From an uncultured Alphaproteobacteria bacterium (GTDB lineage Bacteria; Pseudomonadota; Alphaproteobacteria; GCA-2731375), in assembly GCA_951812805.1 (NCBI GenBank), contig CATOSZ010000003.1, forward strand, positions 62,001 through 126,000: a stretch of 64,000 nt of DNA. The letters run 5' to 3'. The number at the start of each line of letters is the position of its first letter. Position 1 is the stretch's first letter. Position numbers and translations under genes: made by a program. A model generated the notes under the pieces. The model was not told the DNA's origin, did no database searches, and saw only the letters and a list, made by a program, of their open reading frames with translations. Below, piece after piece: positions 39,895 to 50,185 of the stretch.

Positions 39895-40806
39895 TCAATC
39901 GCTGTCCGGGGTGACCGTCGGCGTGCCGATCGAGGCGTCGAAGTGCTGATAGTCCGCATAGCCGATCAGCTCGTAAAGGCGCGAGCGGGGCTGCATCGCG
40001 TTCAGCAGATGCGCCTGGGTGCCGCGTTCGCGGATCGAGCGCAGCCCCTCCTCCACCGCGCCCATCGCCAGGCGCTGGGCGGTCACGGGATAAAGCACGA
40101 TGTCGTAGCCGCAGTCTTGCAGGACCGAGGCCTCCAGCAGTTCCGACTTGCCGAACTCGGTCATGTTGGCCATCAGCATCGGGCCCGGGACCTGGGCCCG
40201 GTAGCCGGCGAACTCGTCCCGGTCGGCCATCGCCTCGGGGAAGACCATGTCGGCGCCGGCCTCGTGGTAGGCCCGCCCGCGGGCCAGCGCCGAGTCCATG
40301 CCCTCGACGGCGCGGGAATCCGTGCGCGCGATGATCAGGAAGTTGGGGTCGCGCCTGGCCGCGACGGCGGCGCGGATCTTGGTCACCATCTCGTCGAGCG
40401 GGACGATGCCCTTGTCGTCCAGGTGGCCGCAGCGCTTCGGGTTGACCTGGTCCTCGATATGACAGCCCGCGAGGCCGCGGAGTTCGAGCTCCATGATGGT
40501 GCGGGCGACGTTGATCGCCTCGCCGAAACCGGTATCGATGTCGATGATCGTGGGCAGCGCGGTGACGCGGGCGATCTGCCCGCCCCGCTCCGCGGCCTCC
40601 GTCTGGGTGATGAGGCCGACGTCGGGAAAGCCGAGCTCCGTCGACAGTGTCGAGGAGCCGACATAGACCCCGTCGAAGCCGGCCTGTTCCACCGCCATGG
40701 AGACCAGCGGCGAATAGGCGCCGGCGACGCGCAGGATGTCGGGCCCGGCGAGGCCCTCGCGCAGGCGGGCCCGCTTGGTGGCCGCGTCGATATCACTCAG
40801 CAGCAT
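39895..40806 (-). CDS. Isocitrate lyase-superfamily lyase (PrpB/Dml-like)
   Basis: A 303-residue PEP-mutase/isocitrate-lyase-fold enzyme. The signature KRCGH lies in QVNPKRCGHLDD, and Mg ligands in TIIDIDTGFGEA and CHIEDQ. Methylisocitrate lyase, dimethylmalate lyase or oxaloacetate decarboxylase are all possible. Overlaps the upstream DUF2889 gene by 14 bp. Confidence 0.82.
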   Translation of the reverse strand: MLLSDIDAATKRARLREGLAGPDILRVAGAYSPLVSMAVEQAGFDGVYVGSSTLSTELGFPDVGLITQTEAAERGGQIARVTALPTIIDIDTGFGEAINVARTIMELELRGLAGCHIEDQVNPKRCGHLDDKGIVPLDEMVTKIRAAVAARRDPNFLIIARTDSRAVEGMDSALARGRAYHEAGADMVFPEAMADRDEFAGYRAQVPGPMLMANMTEFGKSELLEASVLQDCGYDIVLYPVTAQRLAMGAVEEGLRSIRERGTQAHLLNAMQPRSRLYELIGYADYQHFDASIGTPTVTPDSD

Positions 40807-41383
40807 CGCGCGCGGCCTCCCCCGTGACGTCCGAACCCGTATAGAGGTCGGGGAAGCGATGCTTCACCATGAAGCTGTCGCCCCGGTAGGCATGGCAGGT
40901 GCCGACGGCCTTGCGGTTCGGATCCTCGCCGCCTTCGTCGCGGGCGCGGATCTCCTCCTCGCTCCACAGCACCTGCAGCGCCGTGGTCGCCATCTGCGCC
41001 AGCATCTCCTTCATATGGGTGCAGCCCTCGGAGCCGCCGAGGCGTTCGGCCACCGCCTTGTTCCAGCCGCGCCCGATGCGCAGGCCAACCAGGCGGCGAT
41101 AGCGGGGCGTGACCAGATGACAGACCTGGTAGGCGCCGGTCGGCATGGCGCCTTCCATCTCGCGCACGACGCGGTCGTTGTCGATGGTCATGCGCAGCCA
41201 GATGTCATGGATCGGCTCACCGTCCTGGCGGTCGCGCTCGGGCATCGGATAGAACCCGGGCCGCTTGTCGATCAGCTGCGCCTCGATATCCCACAGCCCG
41301 TCGTCGCGCTGATAGCCGTTGATGTCGATGGTCCGGGTATGCGCCAGTTTGCGCGGCCGGGGGGAAGAAAGTGCGAGGGACAA
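40793..41383 (-). CDS. DUF2889 family protein
   Basis: A 196-residue DUF2889-type protein: the N-terminal RTIDINGYQRDDGLWDIEAQLIDKR strand pair, a central DIWLRMTID and the GCTHMKEMLAQMATTALQ helix with a Cys-His pair. No known function. The 14-bp overlap with the lyase gene implies translational coupling and a role in that pathway. Confidence 0.75.
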   Translation of the reverse strand: MSLALSSPRPRKLAHTRTIDINGYQRDDGLWDIEAQLIDKRPGFYPMPERDRQDGEPIHDIWLRMTIDNDRVVREMEGAMPTGAYQVCHLVTPRYRRLVGLRIGRGWNKAVAERLGGSEGCTHMKEMLAQMATTALQVLWSEEEIRARDEGGEDPNRKAVGTCHAYRGDSFMVKHRFPDLYTGSDVTGEAARDAAE

Positions 41384-41424
41384 GAAGCGTCCTCCCTGTT
41401 GAACGAGATTGCGCGCCGAAACCT

Positions 41425-41688
41425 AGAGCATGCTCCGACCCTATGGAAGCGCTGGACCGGGGAGATTTTGTGTCGTGGCGGCTATGGCATCGCGCGGGCG
41501 ATGCGGGGTATCGGTGAGCGATGCCATAGCCGCCACGGCGCAAAAGAACCCGGCCTTCGGTGGTCCTGCCTAGCCACTCGGGGGCGTCGCGCTGCTTGCC
41601 CAATGGCACCACATCGCGCGGCGCAGCGCTCCTGCCCGAGTGGCTAGGCAGGACCATCCAGCGTTTCCATAGGGTTGGAGCATGCTCT
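41425..41688. repeat. 264-bp nested inverted-repeat element
   Basis: Outer arms 41425-41456 and 41657-41688 (AGAGCATGCTCCGACCCTAT...) pair with two mismatches over 32 bp. Inside are two perfect hairpins: 41475-41492 with 41519-41536 (GTGGCGGCTATGGCATCG) and 41562-41582 with 41635-41655 (GGTCCTGCCTAGCCACTCGG...). The fold is a three-way junction. It separates the DUF2889 gene from ftsZ. Confidence 0.85.
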
Positions 41689-41726
41689 CGTGTCCACGAC
41701 GCGCCACGTCCAGCCGGGAAGGAGCC

Positions 41727-41769
41727 GGGGTGGCGCGCGCCGCCGGATAGCGACGGTGCGCGCCACCCC
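41727..41769 (-). terminator. Terminator-like hairpin after ftsZ
   Basis: A perfect 12-bp stem (GGGGTGGCGCGC with GCGCGCCACCCC) 27 bp past the ftsZ stop. No U-tract was seen, so termination may be partial. Confidence 0.5.
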
Positions 41770-41795
41770 GAGGAGGTGGTACGGAGCGTGTCGCC

Positions 41796-43523
41796 TCAGT
41801 TGGCCTGGCGGCGCAGGAAGGACGGGATCTCGAGCAGATCGTCCTCCTCACGCTGGGCAAGGCCGTCGAGGTCGTCACGCGGCGCCAGGCTCGGCGCCGG
41901 TTCCGGGTTTTCGAAGACAGCCGTCGGAGTCGGCGCCGGGGCAGGCGCAGGCGCCTCCGCCGGGGCCTGCTCGGCCATCGTCGGCTCCGAACGTTGGCCG
42001 AATACCGGCTTGCGTTCGGCCGTCTCCGCCGGCGCATCCGCCCGGCCGCCGCCGGTCATGCGACGGAACAGGCTCATGCCGCGGCTCGCCCGCTTGGGCT
42101 CGGCCTGGGGGGCGGCTTCGCTTTCCGGGGCGCTCTCGGCCTCGGGCGCGGGCCGCGTCGGCCGCAGGCTCGGCGTCACCGGGCGCGGCGCGATGAAGGG
42201 GGCGTCCTCGACGGGCGCCTCCTCGACCACCTGGCGCGGCATCGCCTCCGGCTCGGGCGCCAGCGGCTTGGGCTGCGGGATCGCCTGGGCGACCGCGCCG
42301 CCGCCGGCACTGGCGAACAGCGGGGCCTGCTCCGCTTCGAACGCCGGCTCGGCGCTCGCCGCGGGCGGCGGCGGGGCCGGTTGCGCCACCGGGGCGGCGG
42401 GCAGGGAGGCCGCGGGCAGCGGGGTCGGCTCGGCCGTCACCGCCTGCGTCGGCATCGCCAAAGGTGCCTCGGCTTCCGGCGCCGGCGCCGCCTCGGGCGT
42501 CGGCTTGGAGACGACGCTCAGCTGCGGCGTGCGCACCGGGGCCCGCTCGACCGCATGTTCGGCATCGATACCGGTGGCAACGACGCTCACCCGCATGCGC
42601 CCGTTCAGGCTGTCGTCGAGGGCCGAGCCGACGATGATGTTGGCTTCCGGATCGACTTCCTTGCGGATCTGGTTCGCCGCCTCGTCGACCTCGAAGAGGG
42701 TGAGGTCGAGCCCGCCGGTGATGTTGATCAACAGGCCGCGCGCACCGCTCATCGAGACTTCGTCGAGCAGCGGGTTGGAAATCGCGGCGGCCGCCGCCTC
42801 GATCGCCCGGGTTTCGCCCTCGGCCTCGCCCGTGCCCATCATCGCCTTGCCCATCTCGCTCATCACCGTCTTCACGTCGGCGAAGTCGAGGTTGATCAGG
42901 CCCGGCATGACCATCAGGTCGGTGATGCCGCGCACGCCCGAGTTCAGCACCTGGTCCGCCATCGAGAAGGCATCCGCGAAGGTGGTCTTCTCGTTGGCGA
43001 CGCGGAACAGGTTCTGGTTGGGAATGACGATCAGCGTGTCGACATAGCTCTGCAGCTCCTCGATACCCTGTTCCGCCAGCTTCATGCGGTGCGAGCCTTC
43101 GAAATGGAACGGCTTGGTGACCACGCCGACGGTCAGGATGCCGGCGTCGCGACAGGCTTCCGCGATCACCGGCGCGCCGCCGGTGCCCGTGCCGCCGCCC
43201 ATGCCGGCGGTGATGAAGACCATGTGCGCGGCGGTCAGGTGGTCCATGATCTGCTGGATCGCCTCCTCCGCCGAGGCCCGGCCGACCTCAGGCTTCGCGC
43301 CGCAGCCGAGGCCCTGGGTGATCGAACTGCCGAGCTGGATGCGTCGGTCCGAGACGCTCGACGACAGGGCCTGGGCGTCGGTGTTCGCGACGACGAATTC
43401 GACCCCCTCGAGTCCCGTCTGAATCATGTTGTTGACGGCGTTGCCGCCGGCGCCGCCGATGCCGATCACGACGATCTTCGGCTGTAGTTCGGTCACCGTC
43501 GGTGCCGAAAGATTGAGTCCCAT
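41796..43523 (-). CDS. ftsZ: Cell-division GTPase FtsZ
   Basis: Tubulin-like protein that forms the Z-ring at midcell. The GTP-binding signature is [19 protein letters not shown], and the T7 synergy loop is [12 protein letters not shown]. The globular domain ends near residue 320. A Pro/Ala/Glu-rich linker of about 240 residues follows, then the conserved C-terminal peptide [11 protein letters not shown] that binds FtsA. ATG 43523 is preceded by GAGGAGG at 6 nt; an in-frame GTG lies two codons upstream. 575 residues is long for FtsZ but normal for alphaproteobacteria. Confidence 0.97.
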   Translation of the reverse strand: MGLNLSAPTVTELQPKIVVIGIGGAGGNAVNNMIQTGLEGVEFVVANTDAQALSSSVSDRRIQLGSSITQGLGCGAKPEVGRASAEEAIQQIMDHLTAAHMVFITAGMGGGTGTGGAPVIAEACRDAGILTVGVVTKPFHFEGSHRMKLAEQGIEELQSYVDTLIVIPNQNLFRVANEKTTFADAFSMADQVLNSGVRGITDLMVMPGLINLDFADVKTVMSEMGKAMMGTGEAEGETRAIEAAAAAISNPLLDEVSMSGARGLLINITGGLDLTLFEVDEAANQIRKEVDPEANIIVGSALDDSLNGRMRVSVVATGIDAEHAVERAPVRTPQLSVVSKPTPEAAPAPEAEAPLAMPTQAVTAEPTPLPAASLPAAPVAQPAPPPPAASAEPAFEAEQAPLFASAGGGAVAQAIPQPKPLAPEPEAMPRQVVEEAPVEDAPFIAPRPVTPSLRPTRPAPEAESAPESEAAPQAEPKRASRGMSLFRRMTGGGRADAPAETAERKPVFGQRSEPTMAEQAPAEAPAPAPAPTPTAVFENPEPAPSLAPRDDLDGLAQREEDDLLEIPSFLRRQAN

Positions 43524-43618
43524 ATCCACCTCCTCGGGTTTGACTCGGTCTTGCTCCGTACCTTTTCGTCCATTACGCGTTCCACCCCTCAGGCTTCCGG
43601 GCCGCTGTCTCGCGGACC

Positions 43619-44857
43619 TCAGAAGTATTCCTTGAACCAGCGCCCGATGCGCCGCAGCCCGCCTTGCGCGGCGGCGTTCGCCTGTGCCGCGACACGTGCC
43701 TCGTCGGGCCGTTGAATGACATGGGCCAGCAGCCCCGCGCAGGTCGCGAAGGCCGGCCCGTCCGTCGCCTCGGCCAGGCCGTGCAGGCGCAGGGGCCGGC
43801 CGATGCGAACCTGTTTGTCGAGAATGCGCGCTGCCAGCTCCCGCACACCGGTCAGCTGCGAGGCGCCGCCGGTCAGTACCAGCCGGCGCCCGGCGTGGCC
43901 GGCCATGCCGCTCGCCTCGAGCCGCTCGCGCACCAGCTCCAGCGTCTCCTCGACGCGGGGCTGGATGATGCCGATCAGGATCGAACGCGGGACCTGCTGG
44001 ATGGCGTCGGCGCCGGCCTCGCCGACCTGCGGCACACTCACCATCTCGCGCTCGTCCGCCGGCGAGGGGATGGCGCTGCCATAAAGCGTCTTCATCCGCT
44101 CGGCATGCTGTGCCGTCGTCGAGAGGCCGCGGGCGAGATCGTTGGTGACGTGGCGCCCGCCGACCGGGATCACGTCGGCGAAGATCAGGGCGCCCTCGTA
44201 GAACACCGAAACGCTGGTGGCCCCACCGCCCATGTCGACGACAGTGACGCCGAGATCCATCTCGTCCTCGACCAGGCTGGCGAGACCGGAGGCGTAGCCC
44301 GAGGCGACGAAGCCGTCGACCTCGAGGTGACAGCGCTCGATCACCGTCTTCAGGTTGCGCACCGGACCGTTCGCGGCGGCCAGCACATGCATCGTGACGC
44401 CGAGCCGCTCGCCGTACATGCCAAGCGGGTCGCGGACGCCGCGGTTGCCGTCGATCGCGTGCCCGATCGGCAGAGCGTGCAACAGATGGGCGTCGCCCAC
44501 GTCGATCCGGCCGCGCGCCTGGTTCATCACCCGGCGCATGTCCCCCTCGCCGACCTGATGGCCGGAGACCGGAACATCGGCGGTGATTGCCCGGCTGATC
44601 ATCCGCCCGCAGGTGACATTGGCGACGACGCCGCGCGCCGGCTCGCCCGCCATCCGTTCCGCGGCATCGACGGCGCCCCGGATCGAGGTCTCCAGCGCCT
44701 CCAGATCCGCCACCGCACCCGAACGCATGCCGAGCGAGACCTGATGGCCGATCCCGACGACGCGCGCGCCCCCGCCGCCGTCAGGCCGCGCGATGAAGCA
44801 GCAGACCTTGCTGCAGCCGATATCCAGCGCCGCCACCAATCCGTTACGCGCACCCAT
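43619..44857 (-). CDS. ftsA: Cell-division actin homologue FtsA
   Basis: A 412-residue actin-like ATPase that anchors FtsZ to the membrane. Phosphate-loop motifs are [16 protein letters not shown] and [14 protein letters not shown], the adenosine motif [11 protein letters not shown], and an amphipathic C-terminal helix ([12 protein letters not shown]) would bind the membrane. ATG 44857 is adopted; a GTG one codon upstream is possible. It lies between ftsQ and ftsZ as usual. Confidence 0.97.
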   Translation of the reverse strand: MGARNGLVAALDIGCSKVCCFIARPDGGGGARVVGIGHQVSLGMRSGAVADLEALETSIRGAVDAAERMAGEPARGVVANVTCGRMISRAITADVPVSGHQVGEGDMRRVMNQARGRIDVGDAHLLHALPIGHAIDGNRGVRDPLGMYGERLGVTMHVLAAANGPVRNLKTVIERCHLEVDGFVASGYASGLASLVEDEMDLGVTVVDMGGGATSVSVFYEGALIFADVIPVGGRHVTNDLARGLSTTAQHAERMKTLYGSAIPSPADEREMVSVPQVGEAGADAIQQVPRSILIGIIQPRVEETLELVRERLEASGMAGHAGRRLVLTGGASQLTGVRELAARILDKQVRIGRPLRLHGLAEATDGPAFATCAGLLAHVIQRPDEARVAAQANAAAQGGLRRIGRWFKEYF

Positions 44858-44906
44858 CACTCTGTCGTACCCCCGTACCCTCTCGCCAAGACCGCCCCCG
44901 CCGTCC

Positions 44907-45785
44907 CTACGTATCCTTGCCCGGCCGCCGCCGTTCCTCCGCCGCCTCGGGTGAGAGGCGGACGTAGAGCCGGTCCGGCAGTCGCAAATCGATGACCTTG
45001 ATGTCCCGGTCGAGCACCTGGTGCTCGGCCGACAGTCGTGCCAGGCGGGTCCAGCTCGCCGCCGGATCCTTCTCCGGCAGGCGTGCCTCCACGCCGTTCT
45101 TGAAGCGCACGGACCAGCGCCGCCCGCCGACCCGCATTACCGCCGCCACCCGGCGGTCGAGGGTCGGTTGCAGCGCCAGCATGCCGATGATTTCCGCCGC
45201 CCGTACCGCGGCGCCCTCGCCGACGACCTGCGGCAGGTCGCGGAAGCGGCCGAGGCGCTCATCCGTGATGACGTCGCCAAAGCGGTCGATCAGCGCCATG
45301 CGGCCCTTCTTCTGCCAAAGCGCCAGCGGCTCGCGTTCCTCGATATGCACCAGGATGGTGTCGGGCAGGCGGCGTGAAACCCGGGCGCTTCGCACCCAGC
45401 TCAGCGCCAAGACGCGGTCCCGCGCCGCTTCGGCGTCGAAGGCAAGGATAGAATCGCCGCGTTCCACCGCCAGGGCCGCCAGGATCGCGTCCCGTTCCTC
45501 GTTGACCCGGCCGACCGCGACGACCTCGTCGACGGCGAACCCGGCATCGCGCACGGCTTCGTCCACCATCGCGAACACACGGTCGCGACCCTCGGCGATC
45601 AGGCCCGATTGCCAGAGCCAGGCACCACCGCCGACGAGCCCGATCACCAGGCTCATGACACCGATGACGGCGATGAGGCGGCGACGCTGCCAGCGCACCA
45701 GCAGCGGCCGGCCGGCCGACTTGCCGCCGGTCGCCCGGGTCTTCGCCTTGCGCTTGGGCTTGTGTCGCGGATCTAGCGCGGGCAT
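44907..45785 (-). CDS. ftsQ: Cell-division protein FtsQ
   Basis: A 292-residue bitopic divisome protein: a basic cytoplasmic start (DPRHKPKRKAKTRATGG), one membrane helix (LIAVIGVMSLVIGLVGGGAW), then a POTRA-like segment (FAVDEVVAVGRVNEERDAIL) and the beta domain. ATG 45785 overlaps the ddl end by 13 bp. It links early and late divisome parts. Confidence 0.93.
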   Translation of the reverse strand: MPALDPRHKPKRKAKTRATGGKSAGRPLLVRWQRRRLIAVIGVMSLVIGLVGGGAWLWQSGLIAEGRDRVFAMVDEAVRDAGFAVDEVVAVGRVNEERDAILAALAVERGDSILAFDAEAARDRVLALSWVRSARVSRRLPDTILVHIEEREPLALWQKKGRMALIDRFGDVITDERLGRFRDLPQVVGEGAAVRAAEIIGMLALQPTLDRRVAAVMRVGGRRWSVRFKNGVEARLPEKDPAASWTRLARLSAEHQVLDRDIKVIDLRLPDRLYVRLSPEAAEERRRPGKDT

Positions 45786-46681
45786 CCGGCGTCCTCCACC
45801 ATCCAACTGACCAGTTCCTGAAAATCCATGCCCTCGTGCCCGGCCATCTCCGGCACCAGGCTCAAGGGCGTCATTCCCGGTTGCGTGTTGACCTCCAGGA
45901 TGAACAGCCCGTCCACCCCGCCCGCGGCCGGATCGAAACGGAAGTCGGCCCGGCTGACGCCCCGGCAATCGAGCGCCCGGTGCGCCCGGAGCGCGTGCCC
46001 CATCGCCGCCTCGTAGACCTCGCCATCGAGGCGCGCCGGCATGTGATGGCGCGCCTTGCCGTCGGTGTACTTGGCTTCGTAATCGTAGAAGCCGTTCAAC
46101 GGTTCGATCTCGATGACGCCCAGCGCCCGGTCACCCATCACGGCGACGGAGAGTTCGAGGCCGTCGACGAAGCGTTCGAACATCACCTCCCGGCCATGCG
46201 TCCAGCCGGCGAGGACGTCGCGGTTGTCACCGGCCCTAACGATATGGACGCCGACGGTGGAGCCTTCGTCGACCGGCTTGATGACATAGGGCAACGGCAA
46301 CGGCGATGCCCCCTGCGCCGCGTCCGCGTCCAGCACGACGCTTTCCACGATCGGAATGCCGGCCTCGGCGAAGATCCCCTTCGCCGTCGGCTTGTGCATG
46401 GCGTTGGCCGAGGCGCGGACGCCCGAATGGGTATAGGGCAGGTCCATGATCTCCAGCAGGCCCTGGACGCGGCCGTCCTCGCCCCACGGACCGTGCAGGC
46501 CGTTGAACACCACATCGGGATCGAGGGCCCGCAGCACCTCGGCGATATCACGGCCGACGTCGACCTCGCTCACCCGGTAGCCGCCGTCACGCAAGGCATT
46601 CGCGCAGGCGGCGCCGGTCACCAGGCTGACCTCGCGCTCGGCGGACCAGCCGCCCATCAGAACCGCGACGTGCCGGGTCAT
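45773..46681 (-). CDS. ddl: D-alanine--D-alanine ligase
   Basis: A 302-residue ATP-grasp ligase making D-Ala-D-Ala for the wall stem peptide. Motifs are LMGGWSAEREVSL (N-lobe), GLHGPWGEDG (substrate loop), PYVIKPVDEGSTVGV (ATP) and FILEVNTQPGMT (Mg site). Its ATG overlaps the murB stop as ATGA. Confidence 0.97.
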   Translation of the reverse strand: MTRHVAVLMGGWSAEREVSLVTGAACANALRDGGYRVSEVDVGRDIAEVLRALDPDVVFNGLHGPWGEDGRVQGLLEIMDLPYTHSGVRASANAMHKPTAKGIFAEAGIPIVESVVLDADAAQGASPLPLPYVIKPVDEGSTVGVHIVRAGDNRDVLAGWTHGREVMFERFVDGLELSVAVMGDRALGVIEIEPLNGFYDYEAKYTDGKARHHMPARLDGEVYEAAMGHALRAHRALDCRGVSRADFRFDPAAGGVDGLFILEVNTQPGMTPLSLVPEMAGHEGMDFQELVSWMVEDAGCPR

Positions 46682-47622
46682 GGCGCCACCTCCCGGACCG
46701 CGCCGCCGGCATGCTGGCCGAGACGGCGAAGCTCCCATTCGAGGTCGACGCCGCTGCTCTCGCGGACCCGGCGGCGAACCTCCTCGCCCAGCGCCTCCAG
46801 GTCGGCGGCACGCGCCGTGCCGTCGTTGATCAGGAAGTTGCAGTGCTGTTCGGAGACGCCGGCCCCGCCGCGCCGCAGGCCGCGGCAGCCCGCGGCGTCG
46901 ATCAGCTCCCAGGCCCTGGCACCGGGCGGGTTCTTGAAGGTGCTGCCGCCGGTACGCGCGCGGGTCGGCTGGGTGCTTTCGCGCGCCTCCTTCACCGTCG
47001 CCATCCGTTCCGCGATCCGCTCGGCCGAGTCGGGCCGGCCGCGCAGGCGGGCGGCGACATAGATCCAGTCCGCCGGCGCCGTGGAATGACGATAGGAGAG
47101 GCCGAGGTCGCCGGCTTCGACCCGGTGGCGCACACCCTGGCCGTCGAGCGCTTCGGCCGAGACCAGCACATCCGAGATCTCCCGGCCGTAAGCACCCGCG
47201 TTCATGCGCAGCGCCCCGCCGAGGGTGCCCGGAACGCCGCGCAGGAACTCAAGCCCACCGAGCCCGGCGTCCCGCGCGGCGAGCGCGATGGCCACGTCCG
47301 GCGCGGAGGCGCCGGCGACGATCTCCGCGCCCCGGGCCTCGATACGGGCGAAGTCACGGCCGAGCCGGATGACGACGCCGGCGATGCCGCCGTCGCGCAC
47401 CAACAGGTTCGAGCCGACCCCGATAACGGTGAGCGGCACGTCCGCCGGCCGCTGGCCGAGGAAATCGGCGAGGTCGTCGATGTCGGCCGGGCGGAACAGC
47501 ACCTCGGCCGGGCCGCCGACGCGGAACCAGGTGAGATCGGCCATGACCGCTCCCGGCTCGTAGCGCCCGCGCACCGCCGGCAGGCGGTCCAACAGGCCGC
47601 CGTCATGTCGCGTCGCCGCCAT
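46678..47622 (-). CDS. murB: UDP-N-acetylenolpyruvoylglucosamine reductase
   Basis: A 314-residue FAD enzyme that completes UDP-MurNAc with NADPH. The FAD-binding part has WFRVGGPAEVLF and GVGSNLLVRDGGI; the catalytic segment includes YRHS and the GGSTFKNP Ser; the C-terminal AELFAEGLRR-type end reads CRGLRRGGAGVSEQHCNFL. The start overlaps the murC stop by one base (TGATG). Confidence 0.96.
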   Translation of the reverse strand: MAATRHDGGLLDRLPAVRGRYEPGAVMADLTWFRVGGPAEVLFRPADIDDLADFLGQRPADVPLTVIGVGSNLLVRDGGIAGVVIRLGRDFARIEARGAEIVAGASAPDVAIALAARDAGLGGLEFLRGVPGTLGGALRMNAGAYGREISDVLVSAEALDGQGVRHRVEAGDLGLSYRHSTAPADWIYVAARLRGRPDSAERIAERMATVKEARESTQPTRARTGGSTFKNPPGARAWELIDAAGCRGLRRGGAGVSEQHCNFLINDGTARAADLEALGEEVRRRVRESSGVDLEWELRRLGQHAGGAVREVAP

Positions 47623-49058
47623 CACGAGACCGCCTCCCCGACCGGCCGTGCCGCCAGGGCGGCGGGCAAGGCGCCAGGCAGCGCGTTGGCCCATTGCGTG
47701 ATCGTGCCGGCGCCGAGGCAGACGACCAGGTCGCCTGCCACCGCTTCCCGGGCGACCAGGTCCGGCAGATCGTCCGGCGTGGCGAGGGAGAGGACCCGGC
47801 GATGGCCGTGCGCCTGCAGGCCGGCGACCAGGGCCTCGCGGTCGACGCCTTCGATGGGCGCCTCGCCCGCCGCATGGACGTCCGCCACGACGACGGTGTC
47901 GGCATCGTTGAAGCAGGTGCAGAACTCCTCGAACAGGTCGGACAGGCGGCTGTAGCGATGCGGTTGCACGACCGCGACAACCCGGCCTTCGGTCACCGTG
48001 CGGGCGGTGGCAAGGACCGCCTGGATCTCGACCGGATGATGGCCGTAATCGTCGATGACCGTGATGCCGCCCGCTTCGCCCGCATGGGTAAAGCGGCGCT
48101 TGACGCCGCCGAAGGCCGCGAGCGCGTCGCGGATTTCGTCGTCGGTGAGGCCGATCTCGACGCCGATGGCGATCGCCGCCAGGCTGTTCTGCAGATTGTG
48201 CAGGCCGGGCATCGGCAGGCGCAGGCCGTCGATCCGTCGCCGCCCGCCCGGCAGCCGGTCGCTCACCTCGACGGCGAAGCGGGCGCCGGCAACGTCGGTC
48301 TCGACGGCGACGCCGCGCACGTCGGCCTGGGGGCTGAAGCCATAGGCGATGACCCGGCGGTCGCTGATCCGGCCGATCATCGCCTGCACCTCGCCATGAT
48401 CGATGCACATCACCGCGAGGCCATAGAACGGGATGTTCTCGACGAAATTCAGGAAGGCCGCGCGCAGGGCGTCGAAGTCACCGTAGAACTCCAAATGCTC
48501 GGGATCGATGTTGGTGACCACGGCGACGGTCGCCGGCAGCTTGACGAAACTGCCGTCGCTCTCATCCGACTCGACCACCATCCATTCGCCCTGGCCGAGC
48601 CGCGCGTTGGTGCCGTAGGCGTTGATGATGCCACCGTTGATCACCGTCGGATCGAGGCCGGCGCCGTCCAGCAGCGCGGCGACGAGCGACGTCGTGGTGG
48701 TCTTGCCATGGGTGCCGCCGACGGCGATCGCCCATTTCAGGCGCATCAACTCGGCCAGCATCTCGGCCCGGCGCACCACCGGCACGAGGGCGGCGCGGGC
48801 GGCCTGGACCTCGGGGTTGTCGTCCTTCACGGCGGAGGAGACGACGACGACCTGGGCCGCGGCGACGTTCTCCGCGGCGTGGCCAACGTGGCATGTGATG
48901 CCGAGCCCGCGCAGGCGCTGCACGTTGGCACCGTCGGCCTGGTCCGAGCCCTGCACCTGATAGCCGAGCGTATGCATGACTTCGGCGATACCGCTCATCC
49001 CGATGCCGCCGATCCCGACGAAGTGGATAACCCCGATGTCGAAGGGAAGCGTCCTCAT
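47622..49058 (-). CDS. murC: UDP-N-acetylmuramate--L-alanine ligase
   Basis: A 478-residue Mur ligase adding L-Ala to UDP-MurNAc. The N-terminal domain has [18 protein letters not shown], the ATP loop is [18 protein letters not shown], and the central [20 protein letters not shown] and C-terminal [10 protein letters not shown] signatures are intact. Confidence 0.97.
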   Translation of the reverse strand: MRTLPFDIGVIHFVGIGGIGMSGIAEVMHTLGYQVQGSDQADGANVQRLRGLGITCHVGHAAENVAAAQVVVVSSAVKDDNPEVQAARAALVPVVRRAEMLAELMRLKWAIAVGGTHGKTTTTSLVAALLDGAGLDPTVINGGIINAYGTNARLGQGEWMVVESDESDGSFVKLPATVAVVTNIDPEHLEFYGDFDALRAAFLNFVENIPFYGLAVMCIDHGEVQAMIGRISDRRVIAYGFSPQADVRGVAVETDVAGARFAVEVSDRLPGGRRRIDGLRLPMPGLHNLQNSLAAIAIGVEIGLTDDEIRDALAAFGGVKRRFTHAGEAGGITVIDDYGHHPVEIQAVLATARTVTEGRVVAVVQPHRYSRLSDLFEEFCTCFNDADTVVVADVHAAGEAPIEGVDREALVAGLQAHGHRRVLSLATPDDLPDLVAREAVAGDLVVCLGAGTITQWANALPGALPAALAARPVGEAVS

Positions 49059-50185
49059 GCCGCGGCCCTCCCCCCGTTACGCCCTTCGGAGGGAGCGAGG
49101 TCGAGGACGACGCTCGCGAGGGTGTCGGCGGCATCCACGCGGCCGAGGCTGCGGCTGCGCTCGGCCATGCGGACGAGCACATCCGGGCGACGGACCAGCG
49201 ACTCGAGACGGGCCGCCAGTTCCTCGGCCGAGATCTCGCCATCGTCGTAGACCACGGCGCCACCGGCTTCCGCCATGGCTCTTGCATTGTGGCTCTGGTG
49301 GTCGTCCGTCGCGTGCGGATAGGGGACCAGGATCGCCGGCCGTCCCGCTACCGTCAGCTCGGCCAGCGTACCGGCCCCGGCCCGGGCGACGACGAGATGC
49401 GCGGCGGCGATGCGCGCGCCCATGTCGTCGAAGAAGCCGCGGACCTCGGCGCGAATCCCGAGTTCGCGGTAGCGGGCGCGGAGCGGCTCCTCGTCCTCAC
49501 CGCGGGCCTGCTGGACCAGGTTCAAGCGCCCGCGGATTTCGCCATCGAGCCTGGCGAGGGCGTCGGGCACCACTTCGGCGAAGCGGCGCGCGCCCTGGCT
49601 GCCGCCGAAGACCAGCAGTTCCAGCGAACCGTCCGGTTCGGGAGGGCGGTAGCCGGCTTCGCCGATCTCGGCGAACTCGGCCCGCACCGGATTGCCGGTG
49701 ACGATCAGGCGGCGGGTCGCCACCTCGACGACGCCGAGGGTCTTCTCGAAGGAAAGCGCCAGGGCACGGGCACGGCCCTGCAACAGCCGGTTGACCCGGC
49801 CGAGCACCGCGTTCTGTTCGTGCAGCACCACGGCGGCGCCGGCGCCACGGGCCGCGAGCGCCGTCGGCAGGGAGGGATAGCCGCCGAAGCCGACCACGAC
49901 CGGTGCCCGCAGGCGGCGCAGCAGCCGCCGTGCCTGAAGCGCGCCGATGGCGATCTGGACCCCGGCCAGTAGGGCGCCGAAGGGACCGCGGCCGCTGGGG
50001 CTTGCCGCGCGGATCACATGCACCGAGGTGCCGGCCTCGGCGAAGTCGGCGGCCCAGGCAGCCCCCCGCGCATCGGTCACCAGCGCCGTGGCGCGCCCGG
50101 CACGCGCCAGCACGCCGGCCAGCGCGCGGGCCGGAAAGAGGTGTCCGCCGGTGCCGCCGGCGGCGATGATGATCGGCCCGCTCAT
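49055..50185 (-). CDS. murG: Lipid II-forming GlcNAc transferase MurG
   Basis: A 376-residue GT-B glycosyltransferase that adds GlcNAc to lipid I at the inner membrane. The acceptor-site [15 protein letters not shown], the G-loop [11 protein letters not shown] and the donor motif [33 protein letters not shown] are characteristic. Its stop overlaps the murC start. Confidence 0.97.
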   Translation of the reverse strand: MSGPIIIAAGGTGGHLFPARALAGVLARAGRATALVTDARGAAWAADFAEAGTSVHVIRAASPSGRGPFGALLAGVQIAIGALQARRLLRRLRAPVVVGFGGYPSLPTALAARGAGAAVVLHEQNAVLGRVNRLLQGRARALALSFEKTLGVVEVATRRLIVTGNPVRAEFAEIGEAGYRPPEPDGSLELLVFGGSQGARRFAEVVPDALARLDGEIRGRLNLVQQARGEDEEPLRARYRELGIRAEVRGFFDDMGARIAAAHLVVARAGAGTLAELTVAGRPAILVPYPHATDDHQSHNARAMAEAGGAVVYDDGEISAEELAARLESLVRRPDVLVRMAERSRSLGRVDAADTLASVVLDLAPSEGRNGGRAAA

